A stretch of 33,441 nucleotides of DNA from NCBI GenBank assembly GCA_945861755.1, contig CAMAVQ010000029.1, positions 1 to 33,441 on the forward strand. The letters are read 5' to 3'. A program made the translations under genes and the position numbers. Position 1 is the first letter of the stretch. Every line of letters begins with the position of its first letter. Below are positions 1 through 8,652 of this stretch, piece by piece. The stretch is from Gemmatimonas phototrophica (GTDB taxonomy: Bacteria; Latescibacterota; UBA2968; UBA8231). The notes below the pieces were generated by a model that saw only the letters and a list, made by a program, of their open reading frames with translations, did not search any database and was not told the origin of the DNA.

Positions 1-825
1 GTAGAGGCGGGCGAGGCGGGTTTGCAGGCCGAGCAGTGGGCGAATCTGGGCAACATCAGCCTGCAGCACCGGCAGTGGGCCCTGGCGCAGGAGCGCTATC
101 TCCAGGCTCGGGAGCTATTTGTGGTTGCCGGCGACCAGCGCGGGGCGGGCAATCACCACTACCGCATGGGGAACTGGTGGCTGGGTCAGCGCGAGTTGGA
201 GCCGGCGCGCCAATCCTTTGAGCAGGGCCTGGATGCGCAGCGCCGCGCGGGGTGGAAGCTGGGCATGGCGATGAATTGTGAAGGATTGGGACAGGCCCAT
301 CAGCTGCTGGGACAGGAAGAGACCGCCGGGGAATGGTACCGGCAAGCGGCGGTTTTCTTCGAGCAGACCGGGCATCTCAATCGCCTGGCCCTGTGCAGCG
401 ACCGTTTGGGAAGATTGTTGTTGCGGCGTGAAAATTGGGCCGGGGCCTGTCGGGCGCTCGCGCGGGCTTTGGAACTCTATGAAGAGGCGGGAAATAAGGC
501 AGAAGCAGCCGGGGCCGCCAATAACCTTGGGGATGCCTGGCTCAATGCCTATCCAGAGCAGGTAGAGGAGGCCAAGGCCCTGTACTTGCAGGCACTCGAA
601 GGGTCCCAGGAGTTGACTGATGAGCGGGGGCGGGGACTGGCCTACATCGGCCTGGGCAAGGTGGCCCTCAGTCGCGGCGAGGTGAGCCAGGCTATCGCCA
701 TGTGGACCATGGCCCAGGAGTTGTTCAACCGCTCGGGGAACAGTGAGCAGAGCCTCCAGATCAAGGCGGCCCTGGGGCGGATCTCCGCTGGGGGGAGAGG
801 GCGAGGTGCCCAGCGAGTTAGCTGA
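1..825 (+). CDS. TPR-repeat protein, 5' end outside the window
   Basis: The reading frame is open from the first base, so the gene starts upstream; a TTG at 22 is probably not the real start. The visible 274 residues are almost entirely tetratricopeptide repeats, about six 36-40 residue helical pairs with the usual spacing of small and aromatic residues (for example NLGNISLQHRQWALAQERY and YIGLGKVALSRGEVSQAI). Such arrays bind protein partners and carry no chemistry of their own. The last ~15 residues are Gly/Arg-rich and outside the repeats. The following histidine kinase begins inside its 3' end, so the two are probably co-translated. A partner role in the same signalling system is likely, but the output domain, if any, lies upstream and is not visible. 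Confidence 0.85.
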   Translation, partial: VEAGEAGLQAEQWANLGNISLQHRQWALAQERYLQARELFVVAGDQRGAGNHHYRMGNWWLGQRELEPARQSFEQGLDAQRRAGWKLGMAMNCEGLGQAHQLLGQEETAGEWYRQAAVFFEQTGHLNRLALCSDRLGRLLLRRENWAGACRALARALELYEEAGNKAEAAGAANNLGDAWLNAYPEQVEEAKALYLQALEGSQELTDERGRGLAYIGLGKVALSRGEVSQAIAMWTMAQELFNRSGNSEQSLQIKAALGRISAGGRGRGAQRVS

Positions 826-1990
826 GATCACCAACGGGTACCGCTGCAGCACGCCGGCGGGATTTTCCGGGGCAGGCATGGAAGTCCTGTTGGCGTTGAG
901 CACCCAGTTCAGGGAGGCGAATGTCTCCCTGCTGGCCAGCGTTGTTTATGCAGTAGAGCACCGCGAAGGGCGCCCGGCGGTGTGTTTTCACGCACTCCAG
1001 CCGGGATTTCACTGGGAGGCCGTTGACGCTGCCGAGGAGAGGGATGCGATCGCGCAGACCTGGCAGCAGCAAGCGGTGGTCCACCACCGCAATCTAGGGG
1101 GGAGCCGTAGAAAGGGGTTTGTCCACATGGAACGCTGGTTGAGTCCGTTAGCGCAGTCGGCAATGCAGGTGCCTTTTTCCCACGGAGTGCTGGCCATTGC
1201 CAGTGCTGGACCGGAGGTGTTCCAGCCTTCGGAGACCGAGGCCGTGGGCCAGTTGGGCCACGTCTTGTCCACGCTATTCCGCCGCCTGGCAGCGATGGAG
1301 ATGCAGGAGCAGCAACTGAGTCAGGCGCAGCAAATGGCGCTGATCGGCCAGCTGGCGGCCGGGGCAGTCCACGAGTTGAATAACGCCTTGATGGTCATCA
1401 TGGGCCAATGCGAATTGTTGCTGGCCGACGGATCGGGCGGCGAAGCGCGCGAGAGCATCGAGACCATCTCCAAGGCGGCGGCCAATACGCAGTCGCTGGC
1501 CAGTCTGCTGCTGGGTGTGGCGCGCAGCCAGGGATCGACCAAGAAGTCGATCAACCTCAATCAGCTGGTCCAAGAGGTGACGCAGTTGATGCGGCGGCAG
1601 CTGGCGCACCGGCAGGTCCAACTAGTTGAGGAATTACAAGACAGTCTGCCCCTGGTCCACGCCAATAGCGGCCAGCTGCAACAATTGCTCATCAACCTGA
1701 TCCACAATAGCCGGGATGCGATCCTCTCCTCTAGGAAAGGGGGCCGCATCTGGATACGGACCAGGGCGGAGGCGGATGGTGTGCAGGTGGAGGTGGAGGA
1801 CGAAGGGGCAGGTATTCCCGAAGGTATACGCGACCGGGTCTTCGAGCCCTTTTTCACCACCAAAGAGAAAGGGGCGGGAACGGGGTTGGGCCTGAGCGTG
1901 TGCCGAGCCATCGCCCGGGAGCACGGCGGCTGGCTGCGCCTGGGATCTTCGGCCACCGGCGCTCGCATCGTCTTGGAGTTGCCATGTTAA
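806..1990 (+). CDS. Sensor histidine kinase (NtrB/HisKA type) with GAF-like input region
   Basis: Two-component sensor kinase that autophosphorylates on a histidine and passes phosphate to a response regulator not seen here. From the GTG at 806 the first ~150 residues look GAF-like. A helix follows, then the dimerisation/phosphoacceptor H-box GAVHELNNALMVIMG (His-189), then an HATPase_c domain with an N-box (LINLIHNSRDAI), a G1 box (VEDEGAGIPEG) and a G2 box (GTGLGLSVCRAIAREHGG). No transmembrane segment is evident, so it is probably cytoplasmic. The start was chosen because the purine-rich run GGGGAGAGG lies 5 nt ahead of this GTG. A longer frame opens at GTG 743 and an ATG lies at 878. It overlaps the TPR gene by 20 bp, which suggests translational coupling. 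The ligand is unknown. Confidence 0.85.
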   Translation: MPSELAEITNGYRCSTPAGFSGAGMEVLLALSTQFREANVSLLASVVYAVEHREGRPAVCFHALQPGFHWEAVDAAEERDAIAQTWQQQAVVHHRNLGGSRRKGFVHMERWLSPLAQSAMQVPFSHGVLAIASAGPEVFQPSETEAVGQLGHVLSTLFRRLAAMEMQEQQLSQAQQMALIGQLAAGAVHELNNALMVIMGQCELLLADGSGGEARESIETISKAAANTQSLASLLLGVARSQGSTKKSINLNQLVQEVTQLMRRQLAHRQVQLVEELQDSLPLVHANSGQLQQLLINLIHNSRDAILSSRKGGRIWIRTRAEADGVQVEVEDEGAGIPEGIRDRVFEPFFTTKEKGAGTGLGLSVCRAIAREHGGWLRLGSSATGARIVLELPC

Positions 1991-2023
1991 TCCCGTGATC
2001 ACGAGCGCCGCGTGCATGGGAGC

Positions 2024-2060
2024 GGGGTCGGCTGCAGCTGCAGCCGGCCCCTTCTTTGTT
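2024..2060 (+). terminator. Rho-independent terminator after the histidine kinase
   Basis: A 28-nt near-perfect palindrome (2024-2037 pairs with 2038-2051, one G-T mismatch) is followed by TTCTTTGTT. It lies 33 nt past the kinase stop codon and before gluconokinase, so it separates the signalling unit from the carbon-metabolism run. Confidence 0.7.
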
Positions 2061-2145
2061 GGCAGGCTTGTCCGGGGGGGCATTTGTATGCACATTTTCA
2101 TGGGTTTGGGCTACAAGTGGGCGAGGCGAGGAGCGCCCCTGGGCA

Positions 2146-2649
2146 ATGGCAGGGCACGGCGAAAATCAGGTGGTAGTGCTGATGGGAGTCTGCGGTTCCG
2201 GGAAGACCACCATCGGCCATTTACTCTCGCAGCAGACTGGATGGCCCTTTTACGACGGCGACGATTTCCACCCGCAGGCCAATGTGGAGAAGATGGCCCG
2301 CGGCGAAGCGCTCGACGACGCTGACCGCCAGCCCTGGCTGGCCCTGCTGGCCGGAGAGATGGACAAATGGCTGGCTGCCGGCAGCGCTATCCTCGCCTGC
2401 TCGGCACTCAAGGAAGCCTATAGACGGATCTTGGTAGGGGATCGGCCCCAGGTGCGCGTGGTGTACCTGAAAGGTTCCAAGGAATTGATCCGCCAACGCC
2501 TGGCCGCACGGGTGCATCGCTACATGCCTTCGACGCTGCTCGACAGCCAATTCGCCGCTCTCGAGGAGCCGGCCGAGGCCTTAGTGGTGGAAGTGCTCAC
2601 CACCCCGGACGCGGCGGTAGCCCAGATCCGCGATGCGCTGGGAGGCTGA
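2146..2649 (+). CDS. gntK: Gluconokinase
   Basis: Phosphorylates D-gluconate to 6-phosphogluconate with ATP in the cytoplasm. The protein (~167 aa) has the usual GntK length. It shows the Walker A motif GVCGSGKTT near the N-terminus, the gluconate-binding DGDDFHPQANVEKM segment and the family signature HRYMPSTLLDSQFAALEEP near the C-terminus. The ATG at 2146 gives the normal N-terminus just ahead of the P-loop; a purine-rich GCGAGGAGC precedes it at a slightly long spacing. A frame 30 codons longer exists but has no homologous extra domain. Its product is the substrate of the 6-phosphogluconate dehydrogenase encoded at 11546-12451, so both steps of gluconate entry to the pentose phosphate pathway lie in this window. 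Confidence 0.93.
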   Translation: MAGHGENQVVVLMGVCGSGKTTIGHLLSQQTGWPFYDGDDFHPQANVEKMARGEALDDADRQPWLALLAGEMDKWLAAGSAILACSALKEAYRRILVGDRPQVRVVYLKGSKELIRQRLAARVHRYMPSTLLDSQFAALEEPAEALVVEVLTTPDAAVAQIRDALGG

Positions 2650-2682
2650 GCCGATGGGAGCGGGAGTACTGCGAGGGCAGAC

Positions 2683-5418
2683 ATGGCCGGCGACCTAGCC
2701 CTGATCCAGGAAATCCGCCGGCTCACCGCCTACCTCAACCAGGTATTGCAGGAGCAGGAAGGGGCGGCACTCACCGAGTTGGTCGAGAATGTCCTGGACC
2801 TGGCCAGGGCGCGGCGGGGCGGGGACGAAGGAGCTGACCGCGAATTGCGCGCCCTGGTGGCCGGTTTGGATAACCGGCGGACCGGCGTGGTATTGCGCGC
2901 CATCAGTGTGCTCTTTGATCTGATGAATATGGCCGAGGACCGCCATCGCGTGCGGGTCCTGCACGACCGCGAGCGGCGCAGCGGGAACCAGCCGCGCCCC
3001 GAATCCATCGGCGCCGCCCTCGAGCACCTGCAGCAGGAAGGGTACACCGCCGACCAGATCAAGGTATTTCTGCACAATCTGGACATCGAACCGGTGTTTA
3101 CCGCCCACCCCACTGAAGCCAAACGGCGTTCGGTGCGCACCAAACTCAAGGGGATTCAGCGCTGTCTGGCGGGGCTGGACCAGTTCGATCTGCTGCCCAG
3201 AAAGCAGGTCGAACTGGAGCGCACCATCTACGGCGAGTTGGTGGGCCTGTGGCAGACTGATCCGCACCGGCCGGAGCGACCCACGGTTATGGAGGAAGCC
3301 GGCCGCGCCATCTTCCTGATCGGCACCTTGTGGGATGTGGTGCCTCGCCTCTACCTGGATCTGGAAGAGTGTCTGCGGCGCTATTTCCCCGGATACGACT
3401 TTGAACACCGGCGCTTCCTGCACTTCGGCTCCTGGATCGGCGGTGACCGGGACGGCAACCCCAACGTCACCGCCCAGGTGACGGCCCAGACCTTGAATCT
3501 GCTGCGGCAGACCGCCCTGGATTACCACCGCGAAGAGTGCCGCAAGGTCTACAACCAGCTCAGTATTTCCGAGCGCCGGGCCGAGGTGAGTCCGCAGCTG
3601 CGCCAGGCCCTGGAGGAAGGGCTCCAGCGCTGGCCGCAGGTGCAGGAGCGGTTAGAGCGGGTTTCGATCCACGAACTCTACCGCCGGTGGCTGCGGCTGA
3701 TCGAGTGGCGACTGGAGCAGAGCCTCGCGGCGATTTCCTCTACCGAACTGCCCGAGGGGGCGTACCGGCGGGCCGCGGCCCTGGAGGCGGATGTGGAATT
3801 GCTGGCCCGCAGCTTGCAGACCCACGGGGCCGGGGTGGTGGTGGACACCTGGGTGCGCGAGTGGATTTTCCGCATCCGCGCTTTTGGTCTGCACCTGGCC
3901 CGTCTCGACATCCGACAGGAATCCGGCCATTACGAGCAGGTGACCGGCGAGTTGTTGGCCCGCCTGGGGATCTGCGAGAACTATCTGGGCTGTCCCGAGC
4001 AGGAGCGGCAGGAAATACTCCTCCGCGCCCTGAACCACCGCGCGTCCATAGCGGGGCTGGAGCTGAGTGAGGCTGCCCGCGAGACCGTGGAACTGTTCCG
4101 CCTGCTGACGCGGACGGCCCAACGCTACGGGCCCGAGGTGCTGGGCGGCCACGTCATCAGCCTGACCCATCATCCCAGCGATGTGCTGGAGGTGCTCTGG
4201 CTGCTGGAGTGCGCCGCGCGGGAGGCCGGCTCCACCGAGACCCTCGGCTTGGGACAAACGGGCATCGTGCCGCTTTTCGAGACCATCGACGACTTGCGGC
4301 GTGCGGGAGGGGTGCTGGAGGCGATGCTCGCCAATCCCGCCTATGCGCGTATGTTGCGGGAGCGGGGCGGGGTGCAGACGGCGATGATCGGCTATTCGGA
4401 CAGCACCAAGGACGGCGGGTACCTGACCGCTTCCTGGGCCTTGTACCAGGCTCAGACCGCGCTGCATGAGGTGGCCGAGCGCCACGGAGTCCGCCTGATC
4501 TTCTTCCACGGTCGGGGCGGGGCCTTGGGGCGCGGCGGTGGCCCGGCGGCCCGCAGTATCCTCTCTCTGCCCCCCCACACCGTGGGCGGCGCGATCCGTA
4601 TGACCGAACAGGGCGAGGTGCTGGCCGCCCGCTACGATGATCCCGACATCGCCTTCCGCCACCTCGAGCAGATCACTGCTGCCGCTTTCCTGGTCGAAGC
4701 CCAGGTCGCACAGGCTCCTTCAGGGAAGTGGCTGGAAGCGGTGGAGTGGCTGGCCAACCGCGCCTTCAGGGCCTACCGCGAACTGGTCGAAGAGCCGGCC
4801 TTTGTGGACTACTTCCAGCAGACCACCCCCATCGACGAGATCGAGCGCCTGCCCATCGGTTCGCGGCCGGCGCGGCGGGGGGGACGCCGCTCGCTCAAAG
4901 ACCTGCGGGCCATCCCCTGGGTTTTTGCCTGGACCCAGAGCCGGGTGCTGATTCCCGCCTGGTACGGTCTGGGCACGGCGCTGGAGGAATACGCCCGTCT
5001 GCACGAAGGGGCCTGGGAAACGCTGGGGTGCATGTACCGGGAGTGGGCTTTTTTCCGCGGTACGGCCGACAACGCCATCCTCGCCCTGGTCAAGGCCGAT
5101 ATGGGCATCGCCCACTGTTATGCCCAACTGATGGAAGATTCACCGGCGCGGGAGCGCATCTGGAAGCGGCTGAGCGAGGAGCACGAGCGCTGTTGCCGGG
5201 CGGTGCAGCAGATGACCGGTAAGTCCTCGCTCTTGGCCGAGGTGCCCTGGCTGCAGCGTTCCATCCAGGAGCGGGATCCCCATGTGGATCCGCTCAACCT
5301 GATCCAGGTGGAACTGCTGCGACGGCTGCGCCACGTCCCAGAGGATGCCGAGGAATTGCGCGATTTGCTGCGCCTGAGCATTCAGGGCATCTCGGCGGGC
5401 ATGAGGACCACGGGTTGA
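2683..5418 (+). CDS. ppc: Phosphoenolpyruvate carboxylase
   Basis: Carboxylates PEP with bicarbonate to oxaloacetate, refilling the TCA cycle. At 911 aa it is full length. It carries the first active-site motif FTAHPTEAKRR (His-142), the conserved GSWIGGDRDGNPNVTA block, MIGYSDSTKDGGYLTASW, the glycine-rich FFHGRGGALGRGGGP loop (His-609) and the canonical C-terminus ending GMRTTG, where many family members end MRNTG. The ATG at 2683 follows gluconokinase by 33 nt with a GAGGGCAG-type ribosome site, so it is probably in the same transcript. Nothing is truncated. The allosteric aspartate/acetyl-CoA sites were not assessed. Confidence 0.97.
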   Translation: MAGDLALIQEIRRLTAYLNQVLQEQEGAALTELVENVLDLARARRGGDEGADRELRALVAGLDNRRTGVVLRAISVLFDLMNMAEDRHRVRVLHDRERRSGNQPRPESIGAALEHLQQEGYTADQIKVFLHNLDIEPVFTAHPTEAKRRSVRTKLKGIQRCLAGLDQFDLLPRKQVELERTIYGELVGLWQTDPHRPERPTVMEEAGRAIFLIGTLWDVVPRLYLDLEECLRRYFPGYDFEHRRFLHFGSWIGGDRDGNPNVTAQVTAQTLNLLRQTALDYHREECRKVYNQLSISERRAEVSPQLRQALEEGLQRWPQVQERLERVSIHELYRRWLRLIEWRLEQSLAAISSTELPEGAYRRAAALEADVELLARSLQTHGAGVVVDTWVREWIFRIRAFGLHLARLDIRQESGHYEQVTGELLARLGICENYLGCPEQERQEILLRALNHRASIAGLELSEAARETVELFRLLTRTAQRYGPEVLGGHVISLTHHPSDVLEVLWLLECAAREAGSTETLGLGQTGIVPLFETIDDLRRAGGVLEAMLANPAYARMLRERGGVQTAMIGYSDSTKDGGYLTASWALYQAQTALHEVAERHGVRLIFFHGRGGALGRGGGPAARSILSLPPHTVGGAIRMTEQGEVLAARYDDPDIAFRHLEQITAAAFLVEAQVAQAPSGKWLEAVEWLANRAFRAYRELVEEPAFVDYFQQTTPIDEIERLPIGSRPARRGGRRSLKDLRAIPWVFAWTQSRVLIPAWYGLGTALEEYARLHEGAWETLGCMYREWAFFRGTADNAILALVKADMGIAHCYAQLMEDSPARERIWKRLSEEHERCCRAVQQMTGKSSLLAEVPWLQRSIQERDPHVDPLNLIQVELLRRLRHVPEDAEELRDLLRLSIQGISAGMRTTG

Positions 5419-5452
5419 ACCACCCACACCACCAGCTAGAAAAAAGGATACC

Positions 5453-6760
5453 GTGAACAGAGACCGCCTCACCGCTTTGGCCGGCCTGGTCCTGCTGGCC
5501 GGTGTTTTTGTCTCCATCCAGATCAGCGGTCCGGATGGTCCAGCCGGCCCCGTATTGCTCGGGGTGCGCGGCGAGTTCCTGCTCTTCGCCCTCACCTTGC
5601 TGGGGGTGGCCCTGCTGCACCACCACACCCTGGCGGTGGCACTCACCGGTTTGGGGGCCATCCTGTTTTTCAAGTTCGCCTTCGTCGGCAATTTCCATTT
5701 GGTAGAGCACCTGCGCCACGAGTGGGAGGTGCTGCTCAACCTGTTGGGCCTGCTGCTGGGGTTTGCTTTGCTGGCCAAACATTTCGCGGAGTCGCGGGTC
5801 CCCGATATCCTGCCCAGGTTCCTGCCCGAAGGCTGGAAGGGCGGCTTTGTGCTGCTGGCGCTGGTTTTTGTGTTGTCCGCCTTCCTCGACAACATCGCCG
5901 CGGCGATGATCGGCGGCACCATGGCCATGGTGGTGTTCAGGGGCAGGGTGGGCATCGGGTACCTGGCGGCGATTGTAGCGGCCAGCAATGCCGGCGGCTC
6001 GGGCAGCGTGGTGGGCGACACCACCACCACCATGATGTGGATCGACGGGGTGGCGGCCATCGACGTGACCCACGCTTATGCGGCGGCGGTGCCCGCTTTG
6101 GTGATTTCGGGGCTGATCGCCGCCCGGCAGCAGCATCGCTTCCAGCCCATCCAGCGCGACGAGCTGGGCCACCACCAGGTGGACTGGACCAAGCTTCTCG
6201 TCGTGGTGTTGATACTGGCCGGGGCCATCCTCACCAACTTTGCCCTCGATTTTCCGGCTGTGGGGGTGTGGGCCGCCATCTTGGTGGGTGCCACCTTCAC
6301 CAAAACCGCATGGAGCGAGTTGCCCGGAGCGCTCAAGGGCAGCGTCTTCCTGCTCTCGCTGGTGATGTGCGCCTCGATGATGCCGGTGGAGGCGCTGCCG
6401 CTGGCCTCCTGGCAGACTGCTTTCGGCCTGGGTTTTGTTTCGGCGGTCTTCGACAACATCCCCCTCACCAAGCTGGCCCTCAACCAAGGCGGCTACGATT
6501 GGGGCGTGCTGGCCTACAGTGTGGGCTACGGCGGCTCGATGATCTGGTTCGGCTCTTCGGCTGGCGTGGCCCTGTCGAATATGTACCCGCAGGCCAAGTC
6601 GGTGGGATCTTGGCTGAAAGAGGGCTGGCACGTGATCCTGGCCTATATAGTCGGGTTCTTCATCTTGTTGTACACGGTGGGCTGGGAGCCCCACGCCCCG
6701 CACAAGGAGGGCCGGGGGATGCCCGCCGCACCGATGACTGGGCAGGCAGATGGACACTGA
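5453..6760 (+). CDS. NhaD/ArsB-like (IT superfamily) ion transporter
   Basis: Polytopic inner-membrane protein of 435 aa with about ten or more hydrophobic segments. It has two matching half-domains, each with an Asp-Asn hairpin motif (SAFLDNIAAAMIGG and SAVFDNIPLTKLAL). This arrangement is typical of the ion-transporter superfamily that includes NhaD Na+/H+ antiporters, ArsB and citrate carriers. NhaD-type Na+/H+ exchange is the best guess, and a weak sign of a saline habitat, but an organic-anion substrate cannot be excluded. The GTG start at 5453 follows an AAAAAAGGA ribosome site, 34 nt after ppc. The C-terminal tail is hydrophilic. The stop overlaps the start of the next gene by 11 nt, implying coupled translation. 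Confidence 0.78.
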   Translation: MNRDRLTALAGLVLLAGVFVSIQISGPDGPAGPVLLGVRGEFLLFALTLLGVALLHHHTLAVALTGLGAILFFKFAFVGNFHLVEHLRHEWEVLLNLLGLLLGFALLAKHFAESRVPDILPRFLPEGWKGGFVLLALVFVLSAFLDNIAAAMIGGTMAMVVFRGRVGIGYLAAIVAASNAGGSGSVVGDTTTTMMWIDGVAAIDVTHAYAAAVPALVISGLIAARQQHRFQPIQRDELGHHQVDWTKLLVVVLILAGAILTNFALDFPAVGVWAAILVGATFTKTAWSELPGALKGSVFLLSLVMCASMMPVEALPLASWQTAFGLGFVSAVFDNIPLTKLALNQGGYDWGVLAYSVGYGGSMIWFGSSAGVALSNMYPQAKSVGSWLKEGWHVILAYIVGFFILLYTVGWEPHAPHKEGRGMPAAPMTGQADGH

Positions 6761-7718
6761 GCGGCCCCGCGTCTTTTTGCTGGACGCCGAGGAATTGGTG
6801 CAGACCCGGCGCGCCCTGGCGCAAGGGTCGGAGATCCTGGAACCAGCGGACGGGCGTTTGTTAGAGGAAGCCGACGCCGCCCTGGAAAACGGAAGGTTGG
6901 CTCTTGAGTTGGGATTTGCCGGTCTTTGCGGTACCGTGCAGACCCTGGCCCTGGCCTACTACTTCAGCGACCACGAGCCTTTTGCCGAGGAGGCGGCCCT
7001 GCTCCTGCGCCTCGCTTTTCTGGACGAAAGCACCGGCTTGCAGGCAATACCGGTGGAGGTTGGGGAAGTGGGGCAGCGCCTGCCCCTCAGTTGGCTGGTC
7101 GACGCGGTAGGCCTGATCGGGGCCTCGCCCTCGTGGAGCCGCGACGACCAGCAGGGATTGGAGGAGTGGGCAGCCCGGTACCTGGAATGGCTGCAGCATA
7201 GCTCAGGAGGACAAGAAGCGGGGCAGGCCGGCGATCATCTGGGCACCTGGGCTGAACTGCAGGCCGCCGCTCTCGCCCTCTTCACTGGGCGAGAGGAGGA
7301 GGCGCGCCAGGTACTGGGCCGGCGGGTGCCTGTGCGGCTGGCCAACCAACTGGATGTGATGGGCCGCCAAGCGCTCGAGCTGCGGCATCCCGATGCCCTC
7401 AGTGCCTGCCTGGCGAATTTGGTGAGTCTATTTGATCTGGCCGATCTGGGGCAGCAGGTGGGCGTGGATCTGTGGAACTGGCAGGGTGCTGGAGGGCGCA
7501 GCCTGCAGCGGGCCTGCTCGTGGCTGGTGCTTCAAGGGATCGAGAACAAGTGGCCCCATCCGCAGGATAGTTTTTTTGATCCTGCCTGCTGGTTGCCCCT
7601 GCTGCGGCGGGCGGCCCGGCGCTGGGAGGATTCGGGCCTGGAGGCGCGGCTGCGGACCTTGCCGGAGGTGGATTGGGCTGCCGACCGGACCAATCTGCTC
7701 TATCCTCCCACTCCCTGA
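6750..7718 (+). CDS. Alginate-lyase-family (PL5-like) protein, probably catalytically altered
   Basis: 322 aa resembling the alpha/alpha-toroid Alginate_lyase family. LALAYYFSDHEPFAEEAALL matches the family's LALAYYFTG-type helix; GDHLGTWAELQAAALALFTG matches the NNHGTWYDVQ block; GVDLWNWQGAGGRSLQRA matches the GVDLW...GRSL block. Three things differ from what I recall of active PL5 enzymes. The ~50-residue segment with SGDKHDY...WWP is absent between residues ~50 and 70. The Asn-His pair reads Asp-His with an extra Leu. The Arg/Tyr-bearing ARTRSFHYSLFNL block reads LRHPDALSACLANL. No signal peptide is seen, so it is probably cytoplasmic. It may act on oligosaccharides by another mechanism or only bind them. 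Its start overlaps the transporter stop. Confidence 0.6.
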   Translation: MDTERPRVFLLDAEELVQTRRALAQGSEILEPADGRLLEEADAALENGRLALELGFAGLCGTVQTLALAYYFSDHEPFAEEAALLLRLAFLDESTGLQAIPVEVGEVGQRLPLSWLVDAVGLIGASPSWSRDDQQGLEEWAARYLEWLQHSSGGQEAGQAGDHLGTWAELQAAALALFTGREEEARQVLGRRVPVRLANQLDVMGRQALELRHPDALSACLANLVSLFDLADLGQQVGVDLWNWQGAGGRSLQRACSWLVLQGIENKWPHPQDSFFDPACWLPLLRRAARRWEDSGLEARLRTLPEVDWAADRTNLLYPPTP

Positions 7719-7777
7719 AACTGTATGCCCCCTGCCAAGGGTTGTATATTTAGGATCTATTGAGAAAGGAGTCAGCG

Positions 7778-8650
7778 ATGCTGGACGAGAAACAGATCGC
7801 CTGCTACCGGGAACAGGGATACCTCGGTGTCGAGGGAGTGTTCAGCCCGGAAGAGACCGAAGAATTGCGGCAGGTCACGGATGAGTTCGTGGAGCGGTCG
7901 CGGCAGGTCGCCCAGCACGACGATATCTTCGACCTGGAACCTGGCCACACCCCCGAGCGCCCCAAGTTGCGCCGTATCAAGAACCCGGCGACCCACCATC
8001 CGGTCTACGACCGGGCCTTGCGTCATTGCCGCGTCCTCGATATCGTGACCCAGCTCATCGGCCCCGCCATCCGCTGCAACGGCCAGAAGCTCAACCTCAA
8101 GTCCGCCGAATTCGGCAGCCCGGTGGAGTGGCATCAGGATTGGGCCTTCTACCCCCACACCAACGACGATCTGCTGGCCGTGGGCATCGCCCTAGACGAT
8201 ATGACCCTGGAGAACGGCTGCCTGCTGGTGATTCCCGGCTCGCACCAGGGCCCCATCTTGGACCACACCCAGGATGGGTATTTTGCGGGCGCTGTCACCC
8301 AGGCGGACTTCGACGATGGAGAAGCGGTGCCGGTGCAGCTGAAGGCCGGCGGCATCTCCATCCACCACGTCCGCATGTTGCACGGCTCCCTGCCCAATAC
8401 CTCGACCCGGCCCCGCCGGCTGCTGCTCTTCCAGTATTGCGCCGGGGATGCCTGGCCGGTGATGGGCATGGGTTGGGATGCCTGGAAACAGTCCCTGCTC
8501 TGCGGGGAACTGACCTCCCAGCCGCGCGTGACTCCGGTGCCGGTGCGCCTGCCGCTGCCGCCTTCCCTGAAGCAGGGATCCATCTACGAAACCCAGACGG
8601 TGCTGCAGCAATCCACCTTCAAGAAGGCCAAGCAGAAGATGGCGGGCTGA
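7778..8650 (+). CDS. Phytanoyl-CoA dioxygenase (PhyH) family Fe(II)/2-oxoglutarate oxygenase
   Basis: 290-aa double-stranded beta-helix oxygenase. The iron-binding facial triad is intact: His-119 and Asp-121 in WHQDWAFYPH, and the distal His-202 in VRMLHGSLPN, followed by a basic stretch RPRR suited to 2-oxoglutarate. DLEPGHTPERPKLRRI and GCLLVIPGSHQGP are typical family stretches. The ATG at 7778 is preceded at 7-nt spacing by GAAAGGAG; an in-frame start at 7760 lacks such a site. Family members hydroxylate or demethylate varied small molecules, so the substrate cannot be read from sequence. The stop lies 2 nt before the purU start codon, indicating a coupled pair and hinting that its chemistry may feed one-carbon metabolism. 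Confidence 0.9.
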   Translation: MLDEKQIACYREQGYLGVEGVFSPEETEELRQVTDEFVERSRQVAQHDDIFDLEPGHTPERPKLRRIKNPATHHPVYDRALRHCRVLDIVTQLIGPAIRCNGQKLNLKSAEFGSPVEWHQDWAFYPHTNDDLLAVGIALDDMTLENGCLLVIPGSHQGPILDHTQDGYFAGAVTQADFDDGEAVPVQLKAGGISIHHVRMLHGSLPNTSTRPRRLLLFQYCAGDAWPVMGMGWDAWKQSLLCGELTSQPRVTPVPVRLPLPPSLKQGSIYETQTVLQQSTFKKAKQKMAG

Positions 8651-8652
8651 AT

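Noticed and set aside
5294..6757. A long minus-strand open frame opposite the transporter gene
   Set aside because: It is rich in His/Gln/Arg, has no domain, and mirrors the strongly coding plus-strand transporter; it is a by-product of high GC.
8026..8652. Upstream in-frame extension of purU inside the PhyH gene
   Set aside because: The extension translates to Pro/Arg-rich nonsense, while the PhyH frame there is clearly conserved; PurU homology begins at the TTG at 8653.
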